A model generated the notes under the pieces. The model was not told the origin of the DNA. It made no database searches and was given only the letters and a program-made list of their open reading frames with translations. A program made the translations under genes and the position numbers. Shown piece after piece: positions 53,408 through 62,183 of a stretch of DNA of 64,000 nt (positions within the stretch are counted from its first letter, which is position 1; the number at the start of each line of letters is the position of its first letter). The DNA comes from Burkholderiales bacterium (GTDB lineage: Bacteria > Pseudomonadota > Gammaproteobacteria > Burkholderiales > Casimicrobiaceae): NCBI GenBank assembly GCA_025352105.1, contig JANXUB010000029.1, forward strand, positions 1 through 64,000. The letters run 5' to 3'.

Positions 53408-53617
53408 CTAGTACATCTTCGGCGGCAATTGCATTGCGCGCAGACGTTTGTAGTTGCGTTTGCAGGCAGCGGCGTGCTTGCGCTTGCGCTCGGTCGTTGG
53501 CTTCTCGTAGGACTCACGGGCGCGCAGCTCGGTGAGGAGGCCCGTTTTTTCGATGGCGCGCTTGAAACGGCGCAGTGCAACTTCGAAAGGTTCGTTTTCG
53601 CGGAGTTTGACGATCAT
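53408..53617 (-). CDS. rpsU: 30S ribosomal protein S21
   Basis: A 69-residue very basic protein with the S21 pattern: [26 protein letters not shown], then [23 protein letters not shown]21 assists mRNA binding near the anti-Shine-Dalgarno region of the 30S subunit. The rpsU-yqeY order and the divergent tsaD gene form the macromolecular-synthesis neighbourhood seen in many proteobacteria. The 74 bp to tsaD must hold both promoters; an AT-rich GGATAATATAAC stretch lies near position 53680. Confidence 0.97.
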   Translation of the reverse strand: MIVKLRENEPFEVALRRFKRAIEKTGLLTELRARESYEKPTTERKRKHAAACKRNYKRLRAMQLPPKMY

Positions 53618-53691
53618 GTGTGTTTTGCGATTAAGTGCGCTGTATTGAATTCAGCGCGTTTCTTCTGAGTAGCCGGATAATATAACTCGAA

Positions 53692-54819
53692 ATGACTGAA
53701 CACTCAAGAAAAAACTGCGCGCCCCCCGTCTCGGGGCGTCAGCCCGCCCTGGTGCTGGGCATCGAGTCGTCGTGCGACGAGACGGGCGTGGCGCTGTTTG
53801 ACGCGACGACGGGCAAAGTGGTGGCCGAGGCGCTGCATTCGCAGATAGCTTTGCATGCGCCGTACGGTGGCGTGGTGCCGGAGCTGGCGAGTCGTGACCA
53901 CATCAAATACGGCCTCCGGTTGATTGATCAGGTGATGCGAGATGCTCAAATTAAGGGCAATCAGGTGAGAGCGGTCGCTTACACACAGGGGCCGGGACTG
54001 GCCGGGGCGCTGCTCGTCGGCGCGCAATTGGCGGCGAGTCTCGCGTTCGCGTGGGGCAAGCCGCTGATTCCGGTTCACCACATGGAGGGGCATTTGTTGT
54101 CGCCGCTTTTGGCCGATCCCGCGCCTGCCTTTCCGTTTGTCGCGCTCTTGGTGTCGGGTGGGCACACGCAGTTGATGCGGGTTGATGGTGTAGGTGAGTA
54201 CACGCTCCTCGGCGACACCATTGACGACGCGGCCGGGGAAGCATTTGATAAGTCCGCGAAATTGCTGGGCCTCGCCTATCCGGGCGGGCCGTTGCTGGCG
54301 AAATTGGCGGAAGGCGGCGATCCGAAGGCGTTCGCGATTCCACGACCGCTTTTGCATTCGGGCGATTTAAACTTCAGTTTTGCCGGGCTTAAAACAGCGG
54401 TCGCGAACGAGGTTCGGCGACTGACGGGGACGGCGCTGCCTGCTCGCGGCGCAGTCTCCTCAGCGCAACCCACGCTACCCGTCGATCACGCCAGTCGCGC
54501 CGATCTGGCCGCGTCGGTTCAGGCCGCGATTGTGGAAACGCTCGCGAGCAAGTCGCTGACTGCATTGAAACAAACCGGGCTCAAGCAGATTGTCGTCGCA
54601 GGCGGCGTGGGCGCGAACACGCGACTGCGAGAGGCGCTAACGGCGGGCGCGGGGCGCATCGGCGCGAAGGTGTTTTATCCGCCCGTCGCGCTCTGCACCG
54701 ACAACGGCGCGATGATTGCGCATGTCGGTGCGCTGCGGTTGGCCGAAGCGAAGCAGGATTACGCGATTAATGTGCGGCCACGATGGGCGTTATCGGATTT
54801 GCGTCCAGTCAATCTGTAG
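53692..54819 (+). CDS. tsaD: tRNA N6-adenosine threonylcarbamoyltransferase TsaD
   Basis: A 375-residue Kae1/TsaD protein: [16 protein letters not shown], the metal-binding HHMEGH with [19 protein letters not shown], and the late DNGAMIAH motif. It transfers the threonylcarbamoyl group made by TsaC (also in this window) to A37 of ANN-reading tRNAs as part of the TsaBDE complex. The N-terminal 17 residues are an unconserved extension. The last Leu codon and TAG stop are part of the left arm of a REP doublet. Confidence 0.96.
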   Translation: MTEHSRKNCAPPVSGRQPALVLGIESSCDETGVALFDATTGKVVAEALHSQIALHAPYGGVVPELASRDHIKYGLRLIDQVMRDAQIKGNQVRAVAYTQGPGLAGALLVGAQLAASLAFAWGKPLIPVHHMEGHLLSPLLADPAPAFPFVALLVSGGHTQLMRVDGVGEYTLLGDTIDDAAGEAFDKSAKLLGLAYPGGPLLAKLAEGGDPKAFAIPRPLLHSGDLNFSFAGLKTAVANEVRRLTGTALPARGAVSSAQPTLPVDHASRADLAASVQAAIVETLASKSLTALKQTGLKQIVVAGGVGANTRLREALTAGAGRIGAKVFYPPVALCTDNGAMIAHVGALRLAEAKQDYAINVRPRWALSDLRPVNL

Positions 54820-54887
54820 GAGGGGTTCCACCCCGACTCTCGCATCCGCAACACATTCAGGTCGGGTTGGAACCCCCGCCTACAGAT
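54812..54887. repeat. Inverted REP doublet between convergent tsaD and plsY
   Basis: TCTGTAGGAGGGGTTCCACC is mirrored by GGTTGGAACCCCCGCCTACA around a spacer of about 23 bp. It supplies the tsaD stop codon and ends one base before the plsY stop. It is related in layout to the GTGGGAGCGGTT doublets but differs in sequence. Confidence 0.75.
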
Positions 54888-55487
54888 TCAGCGCTTCTTG
54901 AAACTGCCCTCTTCGCCCGACAACAGTCGCGCAATATTCTCTTTGTGCCGCCACAACAGCAGCGCCGCCATCAACAACGAGGCGTAAAAAAGCGGCCCGA
55001 TGCCCATAAAAAAATAAGCCAGTATCGGCGCGCATGCACTGCCAATCAGCGCCGCCAGCGACGACACCCGCGTCACGGCGAACACCAGCGCCCAGATCAG
55101 CGTGAGCCCGAGCCCCACGCGCCAGTCAAGCGCCCACAGCACACCTGAGGCGGTTGCAACACCCTTGCCGCCTTTAAACCCAAAGAACAGCGGAAACAAA
55201 TGCCCGAGGAAAACAGCGATGGCGACCAGCGCGATGCCCCATTCGGTGATGCCAAATTGCGCGGCAAAGTGCTTCGCCAGCAGCACAGCGAGAACTCCCT
55301 TCAGCGTGTCCCCGAGCAGCGTGAGGATCGCCGCCTTTTTGCTGCCGCTCCGCAGCACGTTGGTCGCGCCGGGGTTGCCGCTGCCGTAGCTATGCGGGTC
55401 GGGCAGCTTAAGCGCACGGCTCACGATGACGGCGAACGACAAGGAGCCGATCAGATAGGCAATCACTGCCGCGATGATGTCAGCCAT
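54888..55487 (-). CDS. plsY: Glycerol-3-phosphate acyltransferase PlsY
   Basis: A 199-residue polytopic membrane enzyme with the three PlsY loops: YLIGSLSFAVIVSR, SYGSGNPGATNVLRSGSKKAA and GFKGGKGVATASG. It acylates glycerol-3-phosphate from acyl-phosphate, the first step of phospholipid synthesis. ATG 55487 is chosen over the GTG at 55496. It is divergent from folB, an order found in many betaproteobacteria. Glycerol-3-phosphate uptake genes (ugp) lie a short way downstream. Confidence 0.95.
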   Translation of the reverse strand: MADIIAAVIAYLIGSLSFAVIVSRALKLPDPHSYGSGNPGATNVLRSGSKKAAILTLLGDTLKGVLAVLLAKHFAAQFGITEWGIALVAIAVFLGHLFPLFFGFKGGKGVATASGVLWALDWRVGLGLTLIWALVFAVTRVSSLAALIGSACAPILAYFFMGIGPLFYASLLMAALLLWRHKENIARLLSGEEGSFKKR

Positions 55488-55582
55488 GTTCAACACGCTC
55501 CCCCTCGCCAGTCACCGGCGCTCTCTAGAATGAAAGGCAGTGTATGCGAGCCCGCTTGCCCGGTCATCAGGAGCCCCATTTC

Positions 55583-55936
55583 GTGGATGTCATTTTTATT
55601 CGTGGTCTCAAGTGCGAGACGATTCTCGGTGTCTACGATTGGGAGCGGGTGTCGATGCGCCCGGTGTTGCTTGATCTGGAAATCGCCGCAGCGTCCAGCG
55701 AATCATTCGAGCATGACAGCGCGAAGGGCTTGATGAATTACGACAGCATTTCAGCGCGCCTGACCGAGCTCTTAAAAACACTTCATTACAAAACAGTGGA
55801 GCGACTCGCCGAGCACGTCGCGCAGACGGTGCTCAGCGAATTTCACGCGCCGTGGGTCAAGGTCACCGTCGGCAAACCCGCCGCGATCAAGAACGCGGCG
55901 ATGGTCGGTGTCGTAATCGAGCGCGGAGTGCGTTGA
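55583..55936 (+). CDS. folB: Dihydroneopterin aldolase
   Basis: A 117-residue FolB: VIFIRGLKCETILGVYDWERV, the catalytic-site region DSAKGLMNYDSISARL, then KTVERLAEHVAQTVL and a terminal Lys (VTVGKPAAIKNAAMVGV). It cleaves dihydroneopterin to 6-hydroxymethyl-dihydropterin in folate synthesis. The track starts at ATG 55544, but the GTG at 55583 has an AGGAG about ten bases upstream and gives the usual family length and N terminus. The gene ends on the base next to the convergent TerC stop. Confidence 0.94.
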   Translation: MDVIFIRGLKCETILGVYDWERVSMRPVLLDLEIAAASSESFEHDSAKGLMNYDSISARLTELLKTLHYKTVERLAEHVAQTVLSEFHAPWVKVTVGKPAAIKNAAMVGVVIERGVR

Positions 55937-56641
55937 TTAGGAGGCTTTAGCCGCTTCTTTGGCCTTGTTTCTGCGGGCAACAAAGGTGCCGATGGCGACC
56001 ACGGTGGCCGCTCCGATGAGCCCCGCCCACATGTGCGAATCGGTCAACTTGTCGAAGAAGTCCTTGTCGGCGGGGTCGGTCACGAACATCTCGCCTGCGA
56101 GGAAGCCCAAGAGCGCCGCGCCCATGGTGATGATGATCGGAAAGCGATCCATCACTTTCATCAAAAGCGTTGAGCCAAAAATAATCAGCGGGATGCTGAC
56201 GGCGAGGCCAATGATCAGGAGGGCGGTGTTGCCCTTCGCTGCGGCTGCAACGGCGATCACGTTATCGAGGCTCATCACCAGATCGGCGATCAGAATCGTG
56301 CGCACTGCGGCAGCCATCCCGGCTTTCACCGTCTTGTGATCGTCCTCGCCGCCGTCATCGCCTTCGGCAAGCAATTGCACGCCAATGTAGACCAGCAGAA
56401 ACGCGCCGACGACTTTCAAATACGGCAGCGCCAGCAATTGCACAGCGATGAGCGTTAGCAGAATCCGCATCACGATGGCTGCGGCCGAGCCCCAAAAAAT
56501 TGCCTTTTGACGCTGACTGTCAGGCAGTTTTCGCGCGGCCATCGCGATCACCACCGCGTTGTCGCCCGAGAGCACGATATTGGCCAGAACGATCGAGCCC
56601 AGCGCGGCCCACCAAACGCCTGAGAAAAGTACAAGTTCCAA
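55937..56641 (-). CDS. TerC/YjbE-family integral membrane protein
   Basis: A 234-residue protein with seven predicted helices and the two family motifs with acidic residues, VLANIVLSGDNAVVIAMA and IADLVMSLDNVIAVAAA. TerC-family proteins are linked to tellurite resistance and, in recent work on relatives, to manganese export. A charged loop (AEGDDGGEDDHKTVK) separates the halves. The upstream space is too short for, and shows no sign of, a manganese riboswitch. Copy I of the 116-bp element lies 75 bp upstream. Confidence 0.9.
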   Translation of the reverse strand: MELVLFSGVWWAALGSIVLANIVLSGDNAVVIAMAARKLPDSQRQKAIFWGSAAAIVMRILLTLIAVQLLALPYLKVVGAFLLVYIGVQLLAEGDDGGEDDHKTVKAGMAAAVRTILIADLVMSLDNVIAVAAAAKGNTALLIIGLAVSIPLIIFGSTLLMKVMDRFPIIITMGAALLGFLAGEMFVTDPADKDFFDKLTDSHMWAGLIGAATVVAIGTFVARRNKAKEAAKAS

Positions 56642-56716
56642 AGTGTCATCCCCTTATTTTTTGACTGGATTTCATTCTAGGGGTCGAGGCTGTCAATTCG
56701 CCGCTTAAACATTAAG

Positions 56717-56832
56717 CAACTTCGACCTGAAAACACGGCTGAATAGGGGCCAAGCACCATTTCAATCATTTATCGACAAAGTGCGATTTCGCGCCTTAGC
56801 CCCAATGCAATAAGGCTTTCTTCGAAAAGCTG
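56717..56832. repeat. 116-bp palindromic element, copy I
   Basis: Left end weak (CAACTTCG), right end perfect (AAAAGCTG). GGGC is at 31-34, TATCGACA at 55-62 and GCCC at 83-86 within TAGCCCCAATGCAATAAGGC. It lies between ugpE and terC, both on the minus strand, so this copy is not in a convergent gap. Confidence 0.8.
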
Positions 56833-56866
56833 TTGGCTAACGCGCTGTTGGGCACAAATCGGCCAC

Positions 56867-57733
56867 TCACTTTTCGGTGTCGGTCAGGCCTTTGACAAAG
56901 CTCTTCTGCATCACGATGATCACGAGGATTGGCGGCAATAGCGCTAGCACGGTGGTGGACATCACGATATGCCAGTCGGTGGGCTCGGCCCCGGTGCCAA
57001 TCATCTTCTTGATGGCCACGACGACCACGTCAAGCGAATTTGACGTCGTGATCAGCAACGGCCACAAATATTGATTCCAGCCATAAATAAAAAGAATGAC
57101 AAACAGCGCCGCGATGTTGGTGCGCGACAGCGGAATCACCACGTCTTTAAAAAATCGCATCGCCCCCGCGCCGTCAATCTTCGCGGCCTCAACCAGCTCA
57201 TCGGGAATGGTCAGAAAGAACTGGCGAAACAACAAGGTCGCGGTTGCCGACGCGATGATTGGCAGCGTCAAACCCGCATAGCTGTTGATCAGGTGCAAGT
57301 CCGTCACCACCGAATACGTCGGCAGAATGCGCACCTCCACCGGAAGCATCAACGTGATGAAAATCATCCAGAAGAAAATCATGCGGCCGGGAAACTTGAA
57401 GAACACGACCGCGTAGGCCGACAACAGGCTAACGGTGATCTTCCCGAACGTCACCACCAGTGCGACGATCAGCGAATTGAACAGCAGCGTTTTGCCCGGC
57501 GGCGACAGGTAAGTGCCCGTCGCGCCCTTCGACCAGGCTTCCACGTAGTTGTCCCACAGGTGGGCACCGGGCAGCATCTGCATCGGCACCTGCGCGATGT
57601 CTTGCGGCAACAGCGTGGACGCCACGAACGTGATGTAGAGCGGAAACGCTGTGATGAAAACGCCGATCCAGAGCACCAGGTGGGGCACCCAGTTGCTGTT
57701 GCGGCCGATGGCGTTGATCGATTCGGTTCTCAT
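56867..57733 (-). CDS. ugpE: sn-Glycerol-3-phosphate ABC transporter permease UgpE
   Basis: A 288-residue inner-membrane permease with six helices and the EAA loop (ELVEAAKIDGAGAMRFFKDVVIPLSRTNIAAL) that contacts the ATPase UgpC. The N terminus (VLWIGVFITAFPLYITFVAST) and the QIP-like LLPQDIAQVP segment fit UgpE. It is 3 bp from ugpA and is the last gene of the ugpBAE unit. Confidence 0.95.
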   Translation of the reverse strand: MRTESINAIGRNSNWVPHLVLWIGVFITAFPLYITFVASTLLPQDIAQVPMQMLPGAHLWDNYVEAWSKGATGTYLSPPGKTLLFNSLIVALVVTFGKITVSLLSAYAVVFFKFPGRMIFFWMIFITLMLPVEVRILPTYSVVTDLHLINSYAGLTLPIIASATATLLFRQFFLTIPDELVEAAKIDGAGAMRFFKDVVIPLSRTNIAALFVILFIYGWNQYLWPLLITTSNSLDVVVVAIKKMIGTGAEPTDWHIVMSTTVLALLPPILVIIVMQKSFVKGLTDTEK

Positions 57734-57736
57734 GGC

Positions 57737-58618
57737 TCAGTAGTGCACTTTGCGCTCGACATACTTGAACTGCACGGCGGTCAACAAAATCACAATCGCC
57801 ATCAAAATCACGCTCTGCGCCGCAGACGACCCGAGATTTAGCGAATGCACGCCGTCGTAGTAGACCTTGTAGACCAGCACTTCGGTCGCCTTCGCGGGGC
57901 CGCCGTTGGTCACCGCGTCGATGATGCCGAACGTGTCAAAAAACGCGTAGACGATGTTCACCACCAGCAGGAAAAACGTCGTCGGTGACAACAGCGGAAA
58001 CACGATCGTGCGGAACTTGCGCCACTCACCCGCGCCGTCAATCGACGCGGCCTCAAGCAGCGCTTTTGGGATCGATTGCAAGCCCGCGAGAAAGAATAAA
58101 AAGTTGTAGCTGATCTGCTTCCAGGCCGCCGCGATGATCACCAGAAACATCGCCTGATCGCCGTCGAGCCGCGGGTTCCAGTCGACCCCCATTTTCTTCA
58201 AAACGTAGGCCAGAATGCCGGTTGACGGCGAAAACATAAAGAGCCAGAGCACGCCGGCGATGGCTGGCGCAATCGCATAAGGCAACACCAGTACAGTGCG
58301 ATAAAACGTCGCACCGCGAACAACACGCTCAGCCATAGTGGCGAACAAAAGCGCTGGCACCAGCGCGCAAATGGCGACGGCTGATGCGAAAAACAGCGTG
58401 CGCCACAGCGTTTTCAGGTAGTCCGGGTCGCTCAACACTTCCTTGAAGTTATCGAGCCCGACGAAGGTCACCGACTGCCCGAACGCATCCTGCGACAGCA
58501 CCGACATCTGAATCGCCTGACCCGCAGGCCAGAAGAAAAACACCAGCGTCACGGCGAGCTGCGGCGCTACCAGCAGGTAAGGCAGTAGCTTGTTGGGGAA
58601 AATTACGCGGCGTTCCAT
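57737..58618 (-). CDS. ugpA: sn-Glycerol-3-phosphate ABC transporter permease UgpA
   Basis: A 293-residue permease starting [32 protein letters not shown], with the EAA loop [31 protein letters not shown]. It pairs with UgpE to form the membrane channel for glycerol-3-phosphate and glycerophosphodiesters. It is separated from ugpB by about 160 bp that contain a REP doublet, an unusual gap within this operon. Confidence 0.95.
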   Translation of the reverse strand: MERRVIFPNKLLPYLLVAPQLAVTLVFFFWPAGQAIQMSVLSQDAFGQSVTFVGLDNFKEVLSDPDYLKTLWRTLFFASAVAICALVPALLFATMAERVVRGATFYRTVLVLPYAIAPAIAGVLWLFMFSPSTGILAYVLKKMGVDWNPRLDGDQAMFLVIIAAAWKQISYNFLFFLAGLQSIPKALLEAASIDGAGEWRKFRTIVFPLLSPTTFFLLVVNIVYAFFDTFGIIDAVTNGGPAKATEVLVYKVYYDGVHSLNLGSSAAQSVILMAIVILLTAVQFKYVERKVHY

Positions 58619-58643
58619 GGGCCTTGATTATGCTTGTTCGACT

Positions 58644-58768
58644 CCCTCTCCCGCAGCGCGGGAGAGGGTTGGGGTGAGGGTGGTTGATTGCGGAATCAAG
58701 TTGGCTCCGCTATTCATCGGCCCTCACCCGCCCTGTCGGGCACCCTCTCCCGCGCTGCGAGAGAGGGA
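58644..58768. repeat. Inverted CCCTCTCCC-type REP doublet between ugpB and ugpA
   Basis: CCCTCTCCCGCAGCGCGGGA and GAGGGTTGGGGTGAGGG at the left face CCCTCACCC and CTCTCCCGCGCTGCGAGAGA at the right, with a spacer of about 40 bp. Same family and same head-to-head arrangement as at 12701. It interrupts the ugpB-ugpA message and may set differential expression of binding protein and permease. Confidence 0.78.
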
Positions 58769-58777
58769 CTTTTGAAA

Positions 58778-60115
58778 CTACTGCGAAGCCGTCTTCTCAA
58801 ACGACCGCAGCGCGGCATTGCCGCGCTTGATGCTGTTCTCGATGGCGTCCTTGGCCGACTGTTTGCCCTGAAGCGATTTTTCGACTTCCTCATGGTAGAA
58901 ATCGCGAATTTCGGTCCAACGCCCGAAGCGGTAGCCGCCGGTGTTTTCGCCCTGCTTGCCGTTGGCTAAAGAGCCAATCGCCACCGCAGCGCGCGGGTTT
59001 TGTGCGTAGTAGCCTTCGTCGGTCAGATACTTGAACGCCGCGTTGGTCGCAGGCAAAAAGCCGGTGGTTTTCGCCCAGTCGGTCATGACCGGCGTCGACT
59101 TCAAATACTCAAGGAATTTAGCCGCGCCCTTGAATTCATTCGCGCTGCGGTTCGGCGCATTGAACACCCAAAGCGACGCGCCACCCACGGTGGTTGCGTA
59201 CGGTCCGCCCTTGGCTTCTGGCCAGTACGGAAGCGGCGCAACCGCCCAGTCAAACTTCGCGTCCCGGATGTAGCCACCGTACGCGCCCGAGCTTTGGGTG
59301 ATCATCGCGCATTCGCCGGACTGGAAGGCTGCGGAGGCGTCATTCGAGCGGCCGTTATAAACAAAGGCCTTGTCCTTCTGCATGTCAACCAGCGTTTGTA
59401 CCTGCTTCACATACAGCGGATTGTTGAAATTCAATTCTGCGTTGAGGCCACCGCGCCCGTTCGACTGCGTGCCGACGGTCAGGTTGTGGCGTGAGCCCAG
59501 TTGCTCCAGCTGAATCCATGCAAGCCATGTGGTGGTGAAGCCGCATCCCGCAGCGTTAGTGCTGCGAATTTTTTGCGCCGCAGCGACCAACTCAGGCCAC
59601 GTTGCCGGTGGTTTGTTGGCATCAAGGCCCGCTTTTTTGAACGCATCCTTGTTGTAGAACAGCACAGCGGTCGACACGTTAAACGGCATCGACAGCAGGC
59701 TGCCATCTTTCAGGCCGTAGTAGCCACGCGCCGGGGCGATGAAGTCAGCCGGGTTGAAGGCAAGACCCGCGCGCTTGAACACTTCAGAGACCGGCACAAT
59801 GGCCTTGCTCGCGCCCATCATGTCGCCGGAACCGGCATCGAACATCTGCATGATGTGCGGTGGATTGCCTGCGCGGAACGCAGCGACAGCCGCAGCGCGC
59901 TGCTCGGGGTATTGGCCCTTGAACGAGACGACCACTTTGTAGTCGCTCTGCATCTTGTTGAACTCTTCGCCGTACTTTGACATTGTCTCGCCCGCGAGAC
60001 CCGTGAGCCCCATCCACATCTGGATTTCGACCGGCTTGTTCTGGGCAAACGCCGCGCCCGAGATAAGCGATACGCTCATCATGGCGACGGCAAGCGCCTT
60101 GTGAATTCGTTTCAT
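58778..60115 (-). CDS. ugpB: sn-Glycerol-3-phosphate-binding periplasmic protein UgpB
   Basis: A 445-residue periplasmic binding protein with signal peptide (MMSVSLISGAAFAQ) and a UgpB-like sequence: IQMWMGLTGLAGETMSKYGEEFN, then YGLKDGSLLSMPFNVSTAVLFYN and GCGFTTTWLAWIQLEQ. It captures sn-glycerol-3-phosphate or glycerophosphodiesters for the UgpAE-C importer. A GGAG lies a few bases before the ATG. It is divergent from ugpC, so the classical ugpBAECQ order is broken here. In relatives the system is induced by phosphate starvation. Confidence 0.95.
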   Translation of the reverse strand: MKRIHKALAVAMMSVSLISGAAFAQNKPVEIQMWMGLTGLAGETMSKYGEEFNKMQSDYKVVVSFKGQYPEQRAAAVAAFRAGNPPHIMQMFDAGSGDMMGASKAIVPVSEVFKRAGLAFNPADFIAPARGYYGLKDGSLLSMPFNVSTAVLFYNKDAFKKAGLDANKPPATWPELVAAAQKIRSTNAAGCGFTTTWLAWIQLEQLGSRHNLTVGTQSNGRGGLNAELNFNNPLYVKQVQTLVDMQKDKAFVYNGRSNDASAAFQSGECAMITQSSGAYGGYIRDAKFDWAVAPLPYWPEAKGGPYATTVGGASLWVFNAPNRSANEFKGAAKFLEYLKSTPVMTDWAKTTGFLPATNAAFKYLTDEGYYAQNPRAAVAIGSLANGKQGENTGGYRFGRWTEIRDFYHEEVEKSLQGKQSAKDAIENSIKRGNAALRSFEKTASQ

Positions 60116-60234
60116 GGTGTCTCCTCTTTCCGAAAATTATTATCAACGCTCAAGCGTAAGCTGCAAATGTGACACTTTTGCACGCGCGGCGCAATTGTGG
60201 GTTTCACTGACGGGAGTGGCATTAAGGTTTGCCC

Positions 60235-60304
60235 TGTGGGAGCGGTTCTACCGCGATTGCCGCTTGCGAGAGGCGAAAAAAATCGCGGTAGAACCGCTCC
60301 CACA
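60235..60304. repeat. Perfect inverted REP doublet (GTGGGAGCGGTT type) between ugpB and ugpC
   Basis: Two perfect 24-bp arms, the left starting TGTGGGAGCGGTTCTACCGC and the right ending GCGGTAGAACCGCTCCCACA, flank a 22-bp spacer. It lies 30 bp before the ugpC start, so it would sit in the ugpC leader or promoter region. Same family as the doublet at 29749. Confidence 0.85.
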
Positions 60305-60334
60305 AGTCACGGCAGATTGATATAGTCCAAGGTT

Positions 60335-61399
60335 ATGGCTCAAGTCGAATTCAAACAGGTCAAGAAATCCTACGGCAACGTGGACGTGATCCACGGCGTC
60401 GATCTCACCATCAGCGACGGCGAATTCGTCGTCATCGTGGGGCCATCCGGTTGTGGCAAATCAACGCTCCTGCGCATGGTCGCCGGGCTCGAGCCCATCA
60501 CCGGCGGCGAAATCCTGATTGACGGCAAGGTCGTCAACAATCTGGAGCCGAAAGATCGCGACATCGCGATGGTGTTTCAGAACTACGCACTCTACCCGCA
60601 CATGAACGTGCGCGAGAACATGTCGTACGGACTGCGGATACGCAAAATGTCCGACTCCGAAATCAATTCGCGGATCGCCAAGGCGGCCGAGATTCTGGAG
60701 CTGTCGCATTTGCTCGACCGCAAGCCGAAGCAGCTCTCGGGCGGTCAGCGTCAGCGGGTGGCGATGGGGCGCGCCATTGTGCGCGATCCGAAAGTGTTTT
60801 TGTTTGACGAGCCGCTGTCGAATCTTGATGCCAAACTGCGCGTCGATATGCGTCTGGAAATCCAGAAGCTGCATCAGGAATTAAAGGTCACGAGCCTCTA
60901 CGTCACCCACGACCAGATCGAAGCGATGACGCTCTCGGATCGCATGCTGGTGATGAATAGCGGCATCATCGAACAGGTCGGCACGCCAAAAGAAGTTTAC
61001 GAGCGCCCGGCGTCGCTGTTCGTCGCCAACTTCATCGGCACACCCGCAATGAACCAGATTTGGGGCGTGCGCGCCGGGCAATCGCTAAAAACCGATCAGG
61101 GCGACATGTTCCACGTCGGCGAATTTCCATCGGTGATCGCGAACGGAGATCGCGTCGCGCTCGGCGTTCGGCCCGAACATCTGCAACTGGTGCCGGCTGC
61201 GCAAGCCCGTTTCTCCATCGCCGTGCAGATGATCGAATGGGTTGGCGCGGACGCTTATGCGTACGGCCAGTTCGCGAATTACCGCATCATTTGTCGCCTC
61301 GACAATGCCACCGGCGCGCGCGTCGGTGACCGCCTGCCGCTGTCGTTTGATCCGCATCGGGTGCACTGGTTTAACGCCGATACCGGCAAACGGATTTGA
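60335..61399 (+). CDS. ugpC: sn-Glycerol-3-phosphate import ATPase UgpC
   Basis: A 354-residue ABC ATPase of the MalK/UgpC type: Walker [11 protein letters not shown]-loop [10 protein letters not shown], signature [19 protein letters not shown], Walker [16 protein letters not shown], His switch [11 protein letters not shown] regulatory C-terminal OB (TOBE) domain follows ([16 protein letters not shown]). It powers the UgpAE permease encoded on the opposite strand. Its TGA stop overlaps the ATG of ugpQ (TGATG). Confidence 0.96.
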   Translation: MAQVEFKQVKKSYGNVDVIHGVDLTISDGEFVVIVGPSGCGKSTLLRMVAGLEPITGGEILIDGKVVNNLEPKDRDIAMVFQNYALYPHMNVRENMSYGLRIRKMSDSEINSRIAKAAEILELSHLLDRKPKQLSGGQRQRVAMGRAIVRDPKVFLFDEPLSNLDAKLRVDMRLEIQKLHQELKVTSLYVTHDQIEAMTLSDRMLVMNSGIIEQVGTPKEVYERPASLFVANFIGTPAMNQIWGVRAGQSLKTDQGDMFHVGEFPSVIANGDRVALGVRPEHLQLVPAAQARFSIAVQMIEWVGADAYAYGQFANYRIICRLDNATGARVGDRLPLSFDPHRVHWFNADTGKRI

Positions 61400-62151
61400 T
61401 GCTACCCGTCTGGCCATATCCCAAAACCATCGCCCATCGCGGCGCGGGAAAGCTTGCGCCTGAGAACACGTTGACTGCTATTCGCCACGGTGTTTCGTTC
61501 GGATATCGCGCCACCGAGATCGACGTCAAGCTTTCGGGCGACGGCACGCTGTTGCTGATGCACGACGACACAACGAACCGCTGCTCGGACGGACGAGGCA
61601 GAGTCGCCGCAAAAACGTGGCATCAGCTTGCATTACTCGACGCCGGTTCGTGGCATTCACCCGCCTACGCAGGCGAACCGATCCCGACGTACTGGCGCGT
61701 TGCGAAATACTGCATCGCGAACGGTGTGCAACTGAACACCGAAATCAAGCCCTGTATCGGTCGCGAACGCGAAACCGGTGCAGCGGTAGCGCTGGAAACA
61801 CAGGCACTCTTCTCCGACCCAGCGCATACGGCATTGAAACCTTTGCTCTCGTCCTTCTCAACCGAAGCTCTGATCGCCGCCCGCGACGCCGCCCCGGAGT
61901 TTGATCGCGCGCATTTGTTTGAGAACCCGCTGCCCGCGGATTGGCTTGCTCGCTGCAAGTCCGTCAGTGCCGTCGCGATGGACGCCAACTGGCGCACGCT
62001 AACGGAGGAAATCGTGGCCGAAGCGCACGCCAATGGTTTGCGCGTTGCGTGCTACACCTGCAACGATCTGGCCGATGCCGAGCAGCTCTGGGGTTGGGGC
62101 GTGGATACGGTGATCACGGATTCGGTGAATTTGATTCCGTTTCGGGGATAA
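61399..62151 (+). CDS. ugpQ: Glycerophosphodiester phosphodiesterase UgpQ
   Basis: A 250-residue GDPD-family TIM barrel: the catalytic HRGAGKLAPENT near residue 13, metal ligands in TEIDVKLSGDGTLLLMHDD, and NTEIKPC. It hydrolyses imported glycerophosphodiesters to sn-glycerol-3-phosphate and an alcohol. There is no signal peptide, so it is cytosolic like E. coli UgpQ. ATG 61399 overlaps the ugpC stop, indicating coupled translation; the track start at 61396 is a TTG. Confidence 0.95.
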   Translation: MLPVWPYPKTIAHRGAGKLAPENTLTAIRHGVSFGYRATEIDVKLSGDGTLLLMHDDTTNRCSDGRGRVAAKTWHQLALLDAGSWHSPAYAGEPIPTYWRVAKYCIANGVQLNTEIKPCIGRERETGAAVALETQALFSDPAHTALKPLLSSFSTEALIAARDAAPEFDRAHLFENPLPADWLARCKSVSAVAMDANWRTLTEEIVAEAHANGLRVACYTCNDLADAEQLWGWGVDTVITDSVNLIPFRG

Positions 62152-62183
62152 GCGTAAGTCGCTGGCGGGCTTGCAGACGCGTG

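Noticed and set aside
56642-56716. Possible manganese (yybP-ykoY) riboswitch ahead of terC
   Set aside because: Only 75 bp lie between the gene and repeat copy I, and no paired GC-rich signature typical of that riboswitch is visible.
60116-60234. Possible Pho box in the ugpB/ugpC divergent region
   Set aside because: Only a single TGTCAC-like half-site is seen on the minus strand; a second 11-bp repeat is not evident.
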